Positions 62,365-64,000 of a DNA stretch of 64,000 nucleotides are shown in pieces. This DNA comes from Nocardia sp. BMG51109 (GTDB lineage Bacteria; Actinomycetota; Actinomycetes; Mycobacteriales; Mycobacteriaceae): assembly GCF_000526215.1 (NCBI RefSeq), contig NZ_JAFQ01000004.1:248001-312000 (forward strand). The letters are read 5' to 3'. The notes under the pieces are model-generated. The model saw only the letters and a program-made list of their open reading frames with translations. It was not told the DNA's origin and did no database searches. Position numbers and translations under genes: made by a program. Position 1 is the stretch's first letter; every line of letters begins with the position of its first letter.

Positions 62365-62684
62365 GGCCGTACCGTACTCCCGGACCGTTGTCCACCCCGG
62401 ACGCCGCGCCGAGGTAGCGATCAGCATCGAGCTAACCCACCTCTCCGCGTTGTCGACCCGCCCTACCAGGTATCCGGTATTGCGAACGGGCACCGCGTGA
62501 CGGTGTCACGGGACCGCGCAATTGTCCGGTTACCTCCCGGTCGCACCCGGCGAGTTAGCCACGTCCTGACGAATCCTGTTGGTACGCAGGCAAAAATATA
62601 CGCGAAAAAGTCGTTCCGGACCGGCCGGTTCTGCCACGCCCAAGATCGAACCGGCGGCCCGGATCAGGACCGGGGAGGGCCCGA
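62365..62684. other. Gap between moeZ and the TIGR02569 gene
   Basis: 320 bp with no gene. It holds a short palindrome GTGAC-GGT-GTCAC at 62497-62509, an AT-rich patch near 62588-62610, and the moeZ terminator-like hairpin. Confidence 0.45.
62625..62654 (-). terminator. Probable terminator of moeZ
   Basis: CCGGTTC (62625-62631) pairs with GAACCGG (62648-62654) around a 16-nt loop, 30 bp past the moeZ stop; on the minus strand a T-rich run follows after about 15 bases. Confidence 0.4.
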
Positions 62685-63899
62685 TCAGTACACCGGCAGG
62701 CTGGGATCGACCTGATTGGCCCAGGCGAGGATGCCGCCCTGCAGGTGCACCGCGTCGGAGAAGCCCGCCCGCTTCAGCGCCGCCAGCGCCTCGGCCGAAC
62801 GCACCCCGCTCTTGCAGTGCAACACGATCGGCCGATTCTGCGGCAGCTCGGCCAGCGCCTCGCCGGACAGGATGCGGTCCTTCGGGATCAGCGTCGCGCC
62901 CTCGATGCGGACGATGTCCCATTCCACCGGCTCGCGCACGTCCACGATCGCGACGTCCTTACCGGCGTCGAGCATCTCCTTGAGCTCGCGCGCCGTCACG
63001 GTGGAGCCCAGGGCGGCGGACTGCCCCTCCTCCGAGACCACACCGCAGAACGCCTCGTAGTCGATCAGCTCGGTGATCGGCTGCCGCTCCGGATCGCGCC
63101 GCAGCTTGATGGTGCGGTAGTTCATATCCAGTGCGTCGTACACCATCAGCCGGCCCAGCAGCGACTCGCCGATCCCGGTGATCAGCTTGATCGCCTCGGT
63201 GACCATGACCGAGCCGATCGACGCGCACAGCACGCCCAGCACGCCGCCCTCGGCGCAGGAGGGCACCATGCCCGGCGGCGGCGCCTCCGGGTACAGGTCC
63301 CGGTAGTTGATGCCGCGCTTCTCGCCGCCCGGCCCGTCGGGCGCGTCTTCCCAGAACACCGACACCTGGCCCTCGAACCGGTAGATCGAGCCCCACACGT
63401 AGGGCTTACCGGCCAGCACCGCCGCATCGTTGACGAGATACCGCGTCGCGAAGTTGTCGGTGCCGTCCACGATCAGGTCGTAGTCGGCGAACAACTCGAC
63501 CGCGTTCTCCGGCTCCAGCCGAATCTTGTGCAGCCGCACGTCGATTCCGGAATTGATCTCCAGAATCGAATCCCGCGCGCTGTCGGCCTTGCTGCGCCCG
63601 ATATCGGATTCGCCGTGGATGATCTGCCGCTGCAAATTCGACGCATCCACCTCGTCGAACTCCACGATGCCCAGCGTGCCCACCCCGGCCGCGGCCAGAT
63701 ACAACAGCGCGGGAGAGCCCAGACCACCCGCACCGATCACGAGCACCCGGGCGTTCTTCAGCCGTTTCTGCCCGTCCACACCGAGATCCGGAATGATCAG
63801 GTGCCGGCTGTAGCGGGCGACCTCGTCATTGGTCAGCTCCGCGGCCGGCTCGACCAGTGGTGGCAGGGATTGTGGTGCTGACACGTCGCCGCGCTCCAT
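62685..63899 (-). CDS. moeZ: MoeZ-type adenylyltransferase/sulfurtransferase
   Basis: About 404 residues. The E1-like N-terminal domain has the nucleotide loop VLVIGAGGLGSPALLYLAA, RQIIHGESDIGRSKA and IVDGTDNFATRYLVND. The C-terminal rhodanese domain has the sulfur-carrying cysteine in VLHCKSGVRSAEAL. It adenylates and thiocarboxylates small sulfur carriers such as MoaD/CysO-type proteins, feeding molybdopterin and other sulfur pathways. It aligns with M. tuberculosis MoeZ (Rv3206c). The start is uncertain: ATG 63899 (GAGGAG 10 bases upstream), ATG 63920 or GTG 63887. Confidence 0.92.
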   Translation of the reverse strand: MERGDVSAPQSLPPLVEPAAELTNDEVARYSRHLIIPDLGVDGQKRLKNARVLVIGAGGLGSPALLYLAAAGVGTLGIVEFDEVDASNLQRQIIHGESDIGRSKADSARDSILEINSGIDVRLHKIRLEPENAVELFADYDLIVDGTDNFATRYLVNDAAVLAGKPYVWGSIYRFEGQVSVFWEDAPDGPGGEKRGINYRDLYPEAPPPGMVPSCAEGGVLGVLCASIGSVMVTEAIKLITGIGESLLGRLMVYDALDMNYRTIKLRRDPERQPITELIDYEAFCGVVSEEGQSAALGSTVTARELKEMLDAGKDVAIVDVREPVEWDIVRIEGATLIPKDRILSGEALAELPQNRPIVLHCKSGVRSAEALAALKRAGFSDAVHLQGGILAWANQVDPSLPVY

Positions 63900-64000
63900 C
63901 TGAGACTGACTCCTCGTCATTATTATTGTTGAGATTCTCGCCGATCACACCCGTGCAACACCGCGAATCGGACCGCTGTTCCCACCATCGTGCCGCACCG

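Overview
The window looks like chromosomal DNA of a mycolic-acid actinomycete, most probably Nocardia or a close relative. The sequence is very GC-rich, with many GTG starts, GTGA/ATGA gene overlaps and likely leaderless promoters. It encodes an AdnA/AdnB end-resection machine, an antigen-85-like mycolyltransferase homologue, MoeZ, an NnaR-type regulator and actinobacterial narGHJI. No rRNA, tRNA, CRISPR array or complete insertion sequence was recognised.

Layout. 0-8.5 kb: adnB (runs off the left edge) and adnA on the minus strand, a glycine-zipper exported protein, then a lipV-like hydrolase and an alkyltransferase-like (ATL) repair protein on the plus strand. 8.6-14.2 kb: a two-domain VOC protein, a mobA-moeA fusion, a GtrA-like membrane protein, an Rpn-family nuclease and a fatty-acid desaturase. 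14.5-22.2 kb: a four-gene Dpp/Opp-type ABC importer with a Tat lipoprotein binding protein, divergent from a large formylglycine sulfatase. 22.3-23.0 kb: two small genes. 23.5-30.8 kb: narGHJI. 31-38.6 kb: an accessory patch with a DUF222-HNH protein, a WD40 remnant, an HTH-TPR regulator divergent from a chain of overlapping small unknown genes, a decayed WYL regulator beside a DUF1772 gene, and a small unknown gene. 39-50.4 kb: an amidohydrolase remnant, an acyl-CoA ligase with a KstR-like box, a TfoX-like gene, an Ag85-like esterase, a single-module NRPS with a DUF6875 neighbour, a PhnB-like gene, and an MmyB-type regulator divergent from an aldo/keto reductase. 50.8-57.5 kb (minus): narK-nirB-nirD-nnaR-cbiX behind a tandem GlnR-like operator. 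57.8-61.4 kb: a CynX-type MFS exporter and FadR regulator sharing a divergent promoter, then a second narK. 61.5-64 kb: a TIGR02569 protein and moeZ.

How it fits together. The nitrate genes form one physiological unit: NarK proteins move nitrate and nitrite, NarGHJI reduces nitrate, and NirBD reduces nitrite to ammonium. The CbiX-like chelatase can supply siroheme, NnaR and GlnR would regulate, and MobA-MoeA and MoeZ supply molybdenum cofactor and sulfur transfer. From memory, in Mycobacterium tuberculosis the order adnB-adnA-lipV-ATL (Rv3201c-Rv3204) is followed directly by TIGR02569-moeZ (Rv3205c-Rv3206c). Here those two conserved blocks flank the window and about 53 kb of metabolic and accessory genes lie between them. 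The least-explained part is the 33.1-37.3 kb HTH-TPR regulator plus small-gene cassette.
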